From an uncultured Duganella sp. (lineage in GTDB: Bacteria; Pseudomonadota; Gammaproteobacteria; Burkholderiales; Burkholderiaceae), in NCBI GenBank assembly GCA_946482335.1, contig CAMLRG010000002.1:1-64000 (forward strand): 64,000 nt of DNA. The letters are read 5' to 3'. The notes under the pieces were generated by a model. The model saw only the letters and a list, made by a program, of their open reading frames with translations. It searched no databases and was not told where the DNA came from. This document shows, in pieces, positions 32,844-41,547 of this stretch (position 1 is the stretch's first letter; each line of letters opens with the position of its first letter). The position numbers and the translations under genes are program-made.

Positions 32844-34275
32844 ATTCTGGCCGCAATCGCTGCTGGCGCGGCTGTCCCTGGTCATGGTGGCCGGATTGCT
32901 GTTGACCCAGGTGGCCGGCAGCGTACTGTGGACCATGCAGTTGCGCGACAAGACCGAGGCCGACGTGAAATCGGCCGCGCAATACCTGGGGCAGGGCGCG
33001 GCCAGCTCGATCCGGTTTTTCCGCAGCCTGCCTCCGAGCTACCGCAGCCTCCTGATCCAGCAGTTCCGCGAAATGGGCGGCACGCGTTTCTACGTTGCGC
33101 TGAACCGTGGCGAGGTCGCGGTGCAGCAGATTGCTCCGCAGCCGCTGGCACAGACCGCGCTTGACGCGCTGGCAGCCACGCTGCGCAAGGATCTGGCCGG
33201 CGATGGCGCGCTGCGCCTGGCGTTTGCCTGGCCCGACCAGTTGGCGGTTTCCCCCGACGGTATCCGCGTGGGCGACTTGCCGGAAGCCTGGGTGCGCCAC
33301 ATCCTGCTGCTCAAGCCGGACCCGGCGCCGATCCTGGTGATCCAGACCGAACTGGAGCCGGGCAACTGGCTATATCTCGCCACCCTCATGCCCAACCCCT
33401 ACTTCCTGAACAGTAACGACCCGCTGTCGCCGGATAAGCTGGTGGTGCAAGGCGTGTCGCTGGCGGTGCTGTTGCTGCTGTCTTTCCTGGTGGTGCGCTC
33501 GATCACGCGTCCGCTGGCCGCGTTGTCGGACGCCGCCGAAGCCTTTGGCAAGGATGAACACGCGCCGGCGCTGCCCGAGTCCGGCAGTCGCGAATTCGTC
33601 AACACGGCGCGTGCCTTCGGCGCCATGCGAGAGCGCATCGCCAAATACATCAAGGACCGAGAACGCCTGTTCATATCAATTTCGCACGACTTGCGCACGC
33701 CGATCACACGCCTGAAGCTGCGCGCCGAATTGCTCGACGACGATGCTTTGCGCACAGAATTCGAAGAAGACCTGGATGAACTGGATATGATGGTCAAGGG
33801 CGCGCTGCAATGCGTGAAGGACAGCGACATCCACGAGAACCCGACGGAAGTGAAACTGGATGCGCTGATCCGCCGCCTGGTACGCAGCGCGCAGCTCGCG
33901 GGACACAGTGTCGCCTACCAGGACAGCGGCATCGCCGTGCGCGGCAAGCCGCTGGCACTCAAACGCGCCATCGGCAACCTGCTGGACAATGCCTTGTTTT
34001 ACGGCGAACGCGCGCAAATCAGTGTGCGTTCAACCGAAGGCTGGACTGAGATTTCGGTGCGCGACCACGGTCCCGGCGTGCCGGAAGAGGCGATATCGAG
34101 CCTGCTGGAGCCTTATGTGCGCCTGTCGCACGGGCGCGAACGCAACGACGCCGGCATGGGCCTGGGCCTCGGTATCGCGCGCGGCATCGTGGAAGGGCAT
34201 GGCGGCCAGCTGCTGCTGGCCAACCACCCGGGCGGCGGACTGGATGCGGTGATCCGTCTGCCCGCCGGCGCTTAG
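32836..34275 (+). CDS. Sensor histidine kinase of the sugar locus
   Basis: 479 residues. First membrane helix at ~10-33, a long periplasmic sensor of about 170 residues (~35-205), second helix at ~207-222, and HAMP linker. The phospho-acceptor His284 lies in ISISHDLRTPITRLKLRAE, then the N box LLDNALFYGE, DHGPGVP and LGLGIARGIVEGHGG. It overlaps the regulator gene by 8 bases. The periplasmic domain is large enough to dock a binding protein. The neighbouring coupled solute-binding protein is the natural candidate. Its end overlaps the convergent HPRT gene by four bases. Confidence 0.88.
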   Translation: MRKFWPQSLLARLSLVMVAGLLLTQVAGSVLWTMQLRDKTEADVKSAAQYLGQGAASSIRFFRSLPPSYRSLLIQQFREMGGTRFYVALNRGEVAVQQIAPQPLAQTALDALAATLRKDLAGDGALRLAFAWPDQLAVSPDGIRVGDLPEAWVRHILLLKPDPAPILVIQTELEPGNWLYLATLMPNPYFLNSNDPLSPDKLVVQGVSLAVLLLLSFLVVRSITRPLAALSDAAEAFGKDEHAPALPESGSREFVNTARAFGAMRERIAKYIKDRERLFISISHDLRTPITRLKLRAELLDDDALRTEFEEDLDELDMMVKGALQCVKDSDIHENPTEVKLDALIRRLVRSAQLAGHSVAYQDSGIAVRGKPLALKRAIGNLLDNALFYGERAQISVRSTEGWTEISVRDHGPGVPEEAISSLLEPYVRLSHGRERNDAGMGLGLGIARGIVEGHGGQLLLANHPGGGLDAVIRLPAGA

Positions 34276-34853
34276 CGCGTGCTCAAGTCGTCCGGGTTGA
34301 TGGCCCACAGGCCCGGCAGGTTGCGCCAATAGCCATAGGCATCCATGCCGAAGCCGACCACGAAGCGGTTCGGGATGGTCAGGCCGACCAGGTCCGCCTT
34401 CACCGGCTTGGTCTTGCCGATATTCTTGTCGCAGAACACGGCGATGATGACTTCCTTGGCGCCCATTTCCAGCAGGCGTTCCTTGACGTGGGCCAGGGTT
34501 TCGCCTTCGTCCAGGATGTCGTCCAGCACAATCACCGTGCGGCCCGATACGGTCGGGCGCGGCACCACTTTCCACACCACCTTGCCGCCCTGGTCTTCAT
34601 CGCCGTAGCGGCTGACGTGGATGTAGTCGAATTCGAGCGGGAAGGTGAGCTGCGGCAGCAGGTTGCCGGTGAACACCACGGCGCCGCCCATGACGCCCAG
34701 TACCAGCGGGAATTCCTGTCTGGAAGGATCGCCGAACCGGTCGTTCAGCGTGCCGGCCATGCGGCTGACCGCCGCCTGCACCGTTTCCTGGTCGAACAGC
34801 TCTTCCGCGTTGTCGAGCAGCGCGCGGGCGCGGTTGTGGTGAAAGTCTTGCAT
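34272..34853 (-). CDS. Hypoxanthine-guanine phosphoribosyltransferase
   Basis: 193 residues. PRTase signature VSGRTVIVLDDILDEGETLAHVKERLLEMGA with the acidic pair (DD) that binds phosphoribosyl pyrophosphate, preceded by LVLGVMGGAVVFTGNLLPQL, EFDYIHVSRYG, and followed by VGFGMDAYGYWRNLPGLWAI. It salvages hypoxanthine and guanine to IMP and GMP. The long N-terminal helix is typical of the betaproteobacterial group. It stands alone, convergent to the kinase gene. The 95 bases upstream have no further gene. Confidence 0.88.
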   Translation of the reverse strand: MQDFHHNRARALLDNAEELFDQETVQAAVSRMAGTLNDRFGDPSRQEFPLVLGVMGGAVVFTGNLLPQLTFPLEFDYIHVSRYGDEDQGGKVVWKVVPRPTVSGRTVIVLDDILDEGETLAHVKERLLEMGAKEVIIAVFCDKNIGKTKPVKADLVGLTIPNRFVVGFGMDAYGYWRNLPGLWAINPDDLSTR

Positions 34854-34948
34854 GATGATTCTGAAGCAGGTGAAGAATGGCTCAATTATCCCGCCATTCC
34901 GCCGCCCGCCCTAGGAACAGTTGGATTTACGCCACACGCCGTATCATC

Positions 34949-36208
34949 TCAACTGTAATCGCGCACATCGTCGATGATCTTGCCGTCATTCGGCAAACTG
35001 CCGCGCGGCGCGAACTGCACTTCGCCGCGCAGTTTGGTGATGTCGCGGATGGTGGCGACGATGTCGGCCGCCTGCGCCTGCAATGCCGGGTCGTCGGTCT
35101 CGCAGTGCAGCGTCATCACTTCGTCGGCGATCTTGCCGGAGACCACCAGCCGCGTCTTGCCCAGGCCGGGGTGGCGGCGCGCGATTTCGTGCACCTGCGA
35201 CGGATGGACGAACATGGCGCGCACCTTGGTGGTCTGGTCGGCGCGCCCCAGCCAGCCCTTGATGCGGGTATTGGTGCGGCCGCAGGCGGAGGGGCCGGCA
35301 TCCGCCAGCACCGCCGACAGGTCGCCGGTGGCGAAACGGATCAATGGGTAGTCGGGGTTGAACAAGGTGACCAGCACTTCACCCACTTCGCCCGGCGCGA
35401 CCGGCTCGCCGGAGCCGGGCCGCACGATTTCCAGCAGTACGTCCTCGTCCAGCACCATGCCGGGATTGAGCTTGCCGTTGCTGCGCGTCTCGTAGGCGAT
35501 GCTGCCGATGTCGGCCGATGCATAGGTCTGTATCACTTCCCCCACGCCGCGCTCGGCGAACCACTGCCGCAGGGATTCCGGCAGCGCTTCGGCGCCCATC
35601 ATGGCGCGCTTGACGCTGCTGATGTCGGCCCCCATTTCGGCGGCCTTCTCGATGATGATTTTCAGGAAGGAGGGCGTGCCGATATAGGTGTCAGGGCGCA
35701 ATTCCGCCATGGCCTGCACTTGCAGCTCGGTCTGGCCTGCGCCGGCCGGAATCACGGTGCAGCCGATGCGCGCCGCACCGCCTTCCACCATGAAGGCGGC
35801 GGGCGTAAAGTGGTAGGAAAAACAGTTTTGCACCAGGCTGCCCGGACGCACACCGGTGGCGAACATGGGGCGCGAAAAGCGCCACCAGTCCACTGCCCGT
35901 CCTTCCGGGTCGAAAATCGGGCCGGGCGACATGAAGATGCGCGCCAGCTTGCCGGCAGGGGTGCTGTTCAGGCCACCGAAGGGACGTTGCTGCGCCTGCA
36001 GCGCCTTCAGCCCGGACTTGCGCGTGACCGGCAGCTGTGCCAGGGCTTCGCGGCTGTTGATGCGCGAGGCGTCGACGCCGGCCAGGATGCGCGCCCAGCC
36101 GGGCGCCGTCTGCGCTTGCGCTACCAGCAGCGGCAAACGCTGCATCAGGTCACGTTCGCGCTCGGCATGCGGGCGCGTTTCGAGGCTGTCGAGGGTTTCG
36201 GCCATCAT
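34949..36208 (-). CDS. PaaK-like phenylacetate-CoA ligase family protein
   Basis: 419 residues. ANL-superfamily adenylate-forming fold: MSPGPIFDPEGRAVDWWRFSRPMFATG, QNCFSYHFTPAAFMVEGGAARIGCTVIPAGAGQTELQVQAM, GTPSFLKIIIEKAAE, MMGAEALPESLRQWFAERG, and the conserved RFATGDLSAVL. It lacks the strong YTSGTTG loop of other AMP-binding enzymes, as PaaK-type ligases often do. It probably activates an aromatic or other carboxylic acid with CoA. It is the last gene of a minus-strand block that includes the Liv-type importer and a long-chain acyl-CoA ligase. Substrate unknown. Confidence 0.82.
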   Translation of the reverse strand: MMAETLDSLETRPHAERERDLMQRLPLLVAQAQTAPGWARILAGVDASRINSREALAQLPVTRKSGLKALQAQQRPFGGLNSTPAGKLARIFMSPGPIFDPEGRAVDWWRFSRPMFATGVRPGSLVQNCFSYHFTPAAFMVEGGAARIGCTVIPAGAGQTELQVQAMAELRPDTYIGTPSFLKIIIEKAAEMGADISSVKRAMMGAEALPESLRQWFAERGVGEVIQTYASADIGSIAYETRSNGKLNPGMVLDEDVLLEIVRPGSGEPVAPGEVGEVLVTLFNPDYPLIRFATGDLSAVLADAGPSACGRTNTRIKGWLGRADQTTKVRAMFVHPSQVHEIARRHPGLGKTRLVVSGKIADEVMTLHCETDDPALQAQAADIVATIRDITKLRGEVQFAPRGSLPNDGKIIDDVRDYS

Positions 36209-36558
36209 GCCGCTCCTTCAATCTCGCGTTGCAGTTTCTTGGTCAATTTGGCGAACACCAGGCGGTGCGCGCGTTTCAGCAATTCCTTTGCCTCGGCATC
36301 CGGCAGCCGCGCCAGGTCTTCGACCTGCACCCATTTGGCACGCGCCAGATAGGGGGCGGGGATGATGCCGTCGCGGTCGGTCAGCTCCAGGAAGCGGTCG
36401 TCGTCGACCTTGAAGCTGATGGAGCGCGCCTGGGCATCGTCGTGCATGACAGCGAACATCTTTTCCCCTACGGAGAACACCAGGTTGTCGCCCCATTTGA
36501 TGCCTTGCGTAGCGCCGGGAAGGGCCATGCAGAATTCTTTGGCTTTTTTCAGGTTCAT
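36205..36558 (-). CDS. MmcQ/YjbR family protein
   Basis: 117 residues, opening MNLKKAKEFCMALPGATQGIKWGDNLVFSVGEKMFAV and continuing FKVDDDRFLELTDRDGIIPAPYLARAKWVQVEDL. This is the conserved YjbR/CyaY-like fold sometimes described as DNA-binding, but the function is unclear. It overlaps the downstream ligase start by four bases, so the two are translated together. Confidence 0.85.
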   Translation of the reverse strand: MNLKKAKEFCMALPGATQGIKWGDNLVFSVGEKMFAVMHDDAQARSISFKVDDDRFLELTDRDGIIPAPYLARAKWVQVEDLARLPDAEAKELLKRAHRLVFAKLTKKLQREIEGAA

Positions 36559-36574
36559 ATAGTCAGAAGGTTCC

Positions 36575-36612
36575 AGGTGCTAACACGCTTCGCGTGTCAG
36601 CAGCTGGCACCT
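36575..36612. repeat. Nested hairpin after the Liv-type ATPase gene
   Basis: AGGTGC (36575-36580) and GCACCT (36607-36612) enclose a perfect inner stem ACACGC-TTC-GCGTGT (36583-36597). It lies just downstream of the ATPase stop (minus strand), with no T run. A stem of this kind may protect mRNA ends or end transcription with Rho. It is probably a dispersed element of these genomes, but only this copy is here. Confidence 0.45.
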
Positions 36613-36615
36613 TGA

Positions 36616-37416
36616 TTAAGCTAGCCAGCGTTTGCGGCGTCGATAAAATTTCATGTCGCGGAAGCTCTTGCGGCCCGCGCCGGACATGCCGAGGTAGAAC
36701 TCCTTGACGTCTTCATTGTTGGCCAGCTCCGTGGCCTCGCCTTCCATCACCACGCGGCCGTTCTCCAGGATGTAGCCGAAGTCCGCGTAGCGCAGGGCCA
36801 CATTGGTGTTCTGCTCGGCCAGCAGGAAGGATACGTTCTCCTTCGCGTTCAAATCCTTCACGATGCCGAAGATCTCTTCCACGATCTGCGGCGCGATGCC
36901 CATCGAAGGCTCGTCCAGCAGGATCATGGAAGGCTTGGCCATCAGCGCACGCCCGATGGCGCACATCTGCTGTTCGCCGCCGGAGGTGTAGCCGGCCTGG
37001 CTGTTGCGGCGTTCGCGCAGGCGGGGGAAGTAGTGGTAGACCTTTTCCAGCGATTCCCTCATCTCGGCGCGCGAGGCACTGCGCGTATAAGCACCTGTCA
37101 GCAAATTCTCCTCGATGGTCAGGTGGCCGAAGCAGTGACGTCCCTCCATCACTTGCGACAGCCCACGCTTGACCAGCTCATTGGGCGTGAGCTGGTCGAT
37201 GCGTTCCCCCTTGAATTGCACCTCGCCCTTGGTGACGTCGCCGCGCTCGCCGCGCAGCAGGGTGGAGATGGTCTTCAGCGTGGTGGACTTGCCGGCGCCG
37301 TTGGCGCCCAGCAGGGCGACGATCTTGCCCTGCGGGACTTGCAGCGACACGCCTTTCAGCACCAGGATCACGTGGTCGTAAATGACCTCGATGTTATTGA
37401 CTGACAGGTAGCTCAT
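36616..37416 (-). CDS. livF: Branched-chain-type (HAAT) ABC transporter ATPase, LivF-like
   Basis: 266 residues. Walker A GANGAGKSTTLKTI, signature region SGGEQQMCAIGRALMAKPSMILLDEPSMGIAPQIVEEIF, and C-terminal extension GMSGAGRKSFRDMKFYRRRKRWLA beyond the usual LivF end. It starts eight bases after the substrate-binding gene. Part of a five-gene HAAT importer (LivF, binding protein, LivM, LivH, LivG in minus-strand order reversed) with a CoA ligase at the head. Substrate not necessarily an amino acid. Homologues in this arrangement are often tied to aromatic or fatty acid uptake. Confidence 0.9.
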   Translation of the reverse strand: MSYLSVNNIEVIYDHVILVLKGVSLQVPQGKIVALLGANGAGKSTTLKTISTLLRGERGDVTKGEVQFKGERIDQLTPNELVKRGLSQVMEGRHCFGHLTIEENLLTGAYTRSASRAEMRESLEKVYHYFPRLRERRNSQAGYTSGGEQQMCAIGRALMAKPSMILLDEPSMGIAPQIVEEIFGIVKDLNAKENVSFLLAEQNTNVALRYADFGYILENGRVVMEGEATELANNEDVKEFYLGMSGAGRKSFRDMKFYRRRKRWLA

Positions 37417-37423
37417 TGGGCGC

Positions 37424-38728
37424 TCACTTCATGCAGGCCGGGGTGATCTTTTTCTCGGCGGCGTACTTGCCGGACGATTCGTCCACCAGCTTGCGCAGCA
37501 GGGCCTTGTCACCCACCACCCAGTTGGGGGTGACTGCCTTCCAGGCCTTGCCGTCCCATTGCTGGACTTTCACCGCGCCGGAGCCTTCATGGTCTTCGCA
37601 GGAAGTCTTCACGGTCGGGAACATATTGAACACGCCCAGCACTTTCTGGCGCGCTTCGTCGATGTTCAGGTTCTCCAGGCCCCAGCGCAGCTGCTCGCCG
37701 GTGACGGGCTTGCCCTTGCCGAACTTTTCCTGCGCGGCGCGCATCGCTTCGACGTACATCACGCCCGCCGTCAGGCCGCGCATGTGGTAGACCGAGCCGA
37801 TGCGGCTCTGGTCGGCCAGGTTGCCCTTGCCGCCGGCGTAGACCTTCTTGCGCAGTTCATCCAGCAGCGGGTAGTTGCCGGGGGTGTTGAAGGTCATCGA
37901 GGTGTAGCCCTTGGCCGCATCGCCCGACGGCACGGTGTCTTCCTCGGAGCCGGCCCACCACACGCCCAGCATCTTCTCGCGCGGGAAGCCGTTGCGCTGC
38001 GCGGTCTTGATGGCCACCGAGTTCATCACGCCCCAGCCCCAGAGAATCACGTGATCCGGCTTGGCCTGGCGGATCTGCAGCCATTGCGACTGCTGTTCGC
38101 TGCCCGGCGGCGCGACCGGGATCTTGATCAGCTCGAAGCCGTATTGCGACGCCATCGCCTCCAGCACCGGCAACGGTTCCTTGCCGAAGGCCGAGTCGTG
38201 GTACAGGTGCACGATCTTCTTGCCTTTGAGCTTATCCATGCCGCCGCTCTTGTCGCCCAGGTACTTGATCATGCCCGCCGCCTGGCTCCAGTAGTTGGTG
38301 ATCAGGGGGAAGACATAGGGGAAGACCTTGCCGTTGGCGGCATCGGAGCGGCCATAGCCCAGGGTGGTCATCGGGATCTTGTCCTGCGGGATGCGGTCCA
38401 GGATGCCGTAGGCGATGCCCGTCGACAGCGGCTCCACCACGGTGGCGCCGCCATTCTTGGTCTTCAGGCGTTCGTAACATTCCACGCCGCGCGACGGGTT
38501 GTATTCGGTCTCGCATTCCTCCCAGCTGATTTTCACGCCGTTGACGCCGCCGTTGGCATTGACCAGGTTGAAGTAGTCAATCACGCCGCCGTAGAATCCG
38601 GAACCGCCGGCCGCATAGGGGCCGACGCGATAGGAGGGCAGGGCGACGAATTGTTCGGCCGATTGGGCCCAGGCGCTGCTGGCGGCGATGCTGCTTGCTA
38701 CGGCAATGCCGAGTACGAACGATTTCAT
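37424..38728 (-). CDS. HAAT ABC transporter substrate-binding protein
   Basis: 434 residues with a signal peptide (MKSFVLGIAVASSIAASSAWAQS). Periplasmic binding fold type 1 as in LivJ/AmiC: SYRVGPYAAGGSGFYGGVIDYFNLVNANGGVNGVKISWEECETEYNPSRGVECYERLKTKNG, and later TMTFNTPGNYPLLDELRKKVYAGGKGNLADQSRIGSVYHMRGLTAGVMYVEAMR. This is the group found with acyl-CoA ligases rather than true branched-chain amino acid receptors, from the context. The gene sits between livM (28 bases upstream) and livF. Confidence 0.9.
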   Translation of the reverse strand: MKSFVLGIAVASSIAASSAWAQSAEQFVALPSYRVGPYAAGGSGFYGGVIDYFNLVNANGGVNGVKISWEECETEYNPSRGVECYERLKTKNGGATVVEPLSTGIAYGILDRIPQDKIPMTTLGYGRSDAANGKVFPYVFPLITNYWSQAAGMIKYLGDKSGGMDKLKGKKIVHLYHDSAFGKEPLPVLEAMASQYGFELIKIPVAPPGSEQQSQWLQIRQAKPDHVILWGWGVMNSVAIKTAQRNGFPREKMLGVWWAGSEEDTVPSGDAAKGYTSMTFNTPGNYPLLDELRKKVYAGGKGNLADQSRIGSVYHMRGLTAGVMYVEAMRAAQEKFGKGKPVTGEQLRWGLENLNIDEARQKVLGVFNMFPTVKTSCEDHEGSGAVKVQQWDGKAWKAVTPNWVVGDKALLRKLVDESSGKYAAEKKITPACMK

Positions 38729-38755
38729 GTGATGTCTCCAGGTTATAGTTGCCGC

Positions 38756-39814
38756 TCAGTGCGGGAAGGGCCACAGGCGGAGTTTCTCTTTACCGATTTG
38801 CCACAAACGCGCCAGACCGTGGGGTTCCACGATCAGGAAGAAGATGATCAGGGCGCCGAACACCATCAGCTCCAGGTTCGATGCCACGGTGGTCGGCAGC
38901 GCCAGGCCGTGCGCCACGATATTCAGGAATACCGGCAGCAGCACGATGAAGGCCGAGCCGAGGAAGGAGCCCAGCACCGAACCGACCCCGCCGATAATGA
39001 TCATGAACAGGATGCGGAAGGACAGGTCCAGGTTGTAGGCTTCCGGCTCGACGGTGCCGAGGTAGGCGAAGGCGTACAGGGCGCCGGCCACGCCGCAATA
39101 GAATGAGCTGACGGCAAAGGCCAGCAGCTTGGTGCGCATCAGGCGGATGCCGATCACTTCCGCCGCCACGTCCATGTCCCGCACCGCCATCCAGGAGCGT
39201 CCCACGTTGGAACGGATCATGTTCTTGGCCAGAAGCGCCATCAGCGCCACCACAGCCAGTACCAGCAGGTATTTGCGTTCCGGCGTGTCGAAGCCGTAGC
39301 CGAAAATTTCCATCCTCTGTGCCGTGATCACGCCGGACGAGCTGTAATTGGTCAGCCAGCCGATCTTGGTCAGGCACCACACCACGAAGAATTGTGTCGC
39401 CAACGTGGACGCGGCCAGGTAGAAGCCGCGTATGCGCAGCGACGGCAGGCCGAACGCGATGCCGACCATGGCGGCGCACAAGCCGCCCAGCACGAAGGCC
39501 GCCAGCACCGGGATGCCAGGGACGCGCAGCATGAAGTTATAGGCGGAGAAGGCGCCCACCGCCATGAAGGCGGCCGTCCCGAGCGACAGCTGGCCGGCAT
39601 AGCCGGTCAGGATGTTCAGGCCCAGCGCCGCCAGCGAGAAGATCAGGAAGGGGATGAAGATCGCCGACAGCATGTAGGGCGACGACACCATCGGCAGCAC
39701 CAGCAATGCCACGGCGAGCGTGGCCAGCAGGGCGATGCGGTCCTGGCGGATCGGCAGGATCTGGCCGTCCGCCTCGTAGCTGGTCTTGAATTGTCCTGCT
39801 TCGCGGTAGAACAT
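38756..39814 (-). CDS. livM: HAAT ABC transporter permease, LivM-like
   Basis: 352 residues with about ten membrane helices. It has LGLNILTGYAGQLSLGTAAFMAVGAFSAYNF (conserved GxxSLG permease motif) and GVAGALYAFAYLGTVEPEAYNLDLSFRILFMIIIGGVGSVLGSFLGSAFIVLLPVFLN, the coupling region to the ATPase. Starts 4 bases after LivH (39818). One of two permease halves of the importer. Confidence 0.92.
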   Translation of the reverse strand: MFYREAGQFKTSYEADGQILPIRQDRIALLATLAVALLVLPMVSSPYMLSAIFIPFLIFSLAALGLNILTGYAGQLSLGTAAFMAVGAFSAYNFMLRVPGIPVLAAFVLGGLCAAMVGIAFGLPSLRIRGFYLAASTLATQFFVVWCLTKIGWLTNYSSSGVITAQRMEIFGYGFDTPERKYLLVLAVVALMALLAKNMIRSNVGRSWMAVRDMDVAAEVIGIRLMRTKLLAFAVSSFYCGVAGALYAFAYLGTVEPEAYNLDLSFRILFMIIIGGVGSVLGSFLGSAFIVLLPVFLNIVAHGLALPTTVASNLELMVFGALIIFFLIVEPHGLARLWQIGKEKLRLWPFPH

Positions 39815-39817
39815 CGC

Positions 39818-40720
39818 TCAGATCCTCCGGATGATTTTTTCGCCGAACAGCCCTTCCGGGCGCACCAGCAGGAACAGCAAGGCCAGCACGTAGGGGAACC
39901 AGCCTTCGATGCCGCCGCCGACCAGCGGACCGATATAGACTTCCGCCAGCTTTTCCGAGGCGCCGATGATCAGGCCGCCGACAATCGCACCCGGCACCGA
40001 AGTGAAGCCGCCCAGTATCAGCACCGGAAGCGCTTTCAGTGCGATGAAGGTCAGCGCAAACTGCACGCCATTGCGCGCTCCCCACAGCATGCCGGCCACC
40101 AGCGCCACCATGCCGGCCACCGCCCACAGGATGCCCCAGATGCGCTGCAGCGGGATGCCCACCGCCTGCGCCGCCTGGTGGTCGTCCGCCACCGCGCGCA
40201 GGGCGCGGCCGACCTTGGTCTTGGCGAACATCAGCGCCAGTGCTGCCACCATCACGCCGCAAATGGCGGCGGCCGTGAGGTCGAACTTGGACACGATGAT
40301 GTTGAACTTGTCCATCAGGTATTCGCTCGGCACGTCCTCGATGGGGATTTCCAGCTTGTGCACTTGTGAGCCCCAGATCAGCTGGGCCAACCCTTCGATG
40401 AAGAAGGCCAGGCCGATGGTGGCCATGAACAGCGTGATTTCAGGCTGGTTGACCAGGGGCCGCAGCACCACGCGTTCGATCGCCAGGCCGAGGATGATCA
40501 TCGCCAGCACCGTGGCCGGGATGGCGAGCCACAGCGAGAGCCCGAACTTGTCCATGAAGCCCACGCAGGTGAGCGCGGCGAAGAACACCATTGCGCCCTG
40601 CGCAAAGTTGAACACGCCGGAAGCCTTGTAGATCAGCACGAAGCCAATCGCCACCAGCGCGTACATCACGCCGGACAGCAAGCCCCCGATCAGCACCTCG
40701 GCAAAGAAATTGATGTCCAT
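39818..40720 (-). CDS. livH: HAAT ABC transporter permease, LivH-like
   Basis: 300 residues with eight to nine membrane helices. It begins LIGGLLSGVMYALVAIGFVLIYKASGVFNFAQGAMVFFAA, the LivH fingerprint, and ends ALKALPVLILGGFTSVPGAIVGGLIIGASEKLAEVYIGPLVGGGIEGWFPYVLALLFLLVRPEGLFGEKIIRRI. The LivG gene ends directly before its start with no gap (40720/40721), and LivM begins four bases later. Confidence 0.92.
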   Translation of the reverse strand: MDINFFAEVLIGGLLSGVMYALVAIGFVLIYKASGVFNFAQGAMVFFAALTCVGFMDKFGLSLWLAIPATVLAMIILGLAIERVVLRPLVNQPEITLFMATIGLAFFIEGLAQLIWGSQVHKLEIPIEDVPSEYLMDKFNIIVSKFDLTAAAICGVMVAALALMFAKTKVGRALRAVADDHQAAQAVGIPLQRIWGILWAVAGMVALVAGMLWGARNGVQFALTFIALKALPVLILGGFTSVPGAIVGGLIIGASEKLAEVYIGPLVGGGIEGWFPYVLALLFLLVRPEGLFGEKIIRRI

Positions 40721-41533
40721 TTAGTGGGCCACTCCGAGGTAAGCGTCGATCACATCCTGGTTGGTGCGCACTTCGTCCGGCGTGCCGTCGCCGATCTTCT
40801 TGCCGTAGTCCAGCACCACCACGCGGTCCGAGATATCCATCACCACGCCCATATCGTGTTCGATCAGGACGATGGTGGTGCCGAACTGCTCGTTGACGTC
40901 GAGGATGAAGCGGCACATGTCCTGCTTTTCCTCCACGTTCATGCCCGCCATGGGTTCATCCAGCAGCAGGATTTGCGGCTCCGCGGCCAGGGCGCGGCCC
41001 AGCTCCACGCGCTTTTGCAGGCCGTAGGGCAGGCGGCCCACCGGCGTCTTGCGGATATGCTGGATTTCGAGGAAATCGATCACTTCCTCACATTTGCGGC
41101 GGTGCTCGATCTCTTCGCGCCGTGCCGGGCCCCAGTACAGCGCTTGCAGCAGGAAGTTGGATTTCATCTTCAGGTTGCGGCCGGTCATGATGTTGTCCAG
41201 CACAGTCATGCCCTTGAACAGCGCAATGTTCTGGAAGGTACGCGCGATGCCTGATTTGGCGGCGGCGTAGCAGTCCATGTTCTTGCGGTGCTGGCCGCGG
41301 TAGATGATTTCGCCTTGCTGCGGACGGTACACGCCGTTGATCACGTTCAGCATCGAGCTTTTGCCAGCGCCGTTGGGGCCGATGATGGCGCGGATTTCGT
41401 GTTCGCGCACGTTGAAGGAGATATTGGTCAGCGCCTTCACCCCGCCGAATGACAGCGAGATATTGCGCAAATCCAGGATCACGTCGCCGATCTTGCGGCC
41501 GGCGGTGATCGCGCCCGGTTCGTTCATTTGCAT
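40721..41533 (-). CDS. livG: HAAT ABC transporter ATPase, LivG-like
   Basis: 270 residues. Walker A GPNGAGKSSMLNVINGVYRP, Q loop and GIARTFQNIALFKGMTVLDNIMTGRNLKMKSNFL, signature YGLQKRVELGRALAAEPQILLLDEPMAGMNVEEKQDM, and H loop IVLIEHDMGVVMDISDRVVVLDYG. Sits between the long-chain acyl-CoA ligase (15 bases upstream) and livH. Either of the two Met codons near the N-terminus (41533 or 41527) can start it. Confidence 0.92.
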   Translation of the reverse strand: MQMNEPGAITAGRKIGDVILDLRNISLSFGGVKALTNISFNVREHEIRAIIGPNGAGKSSMLNVINGVYRPQQGEIIYRGQHRKNMDCYAAAKSGIARTFQNIALFKGMTVLDNIMTGRNLKMKSNFLLQALYWGPARREEIEHRRKCEEVIDFLEIQHIRKTPVGRLPYGLQKRVELGRALAAEPQILLLDEPMAGMNVEEKQDMCRFILDVNEQFGTTIVLIEHDMGVVMDISDRVVVLDYGKKIGDGTPDEVRTNQDVIDAYLGVAH

Positions 41534-41547
41534 GGTGGCTTCCCCGC

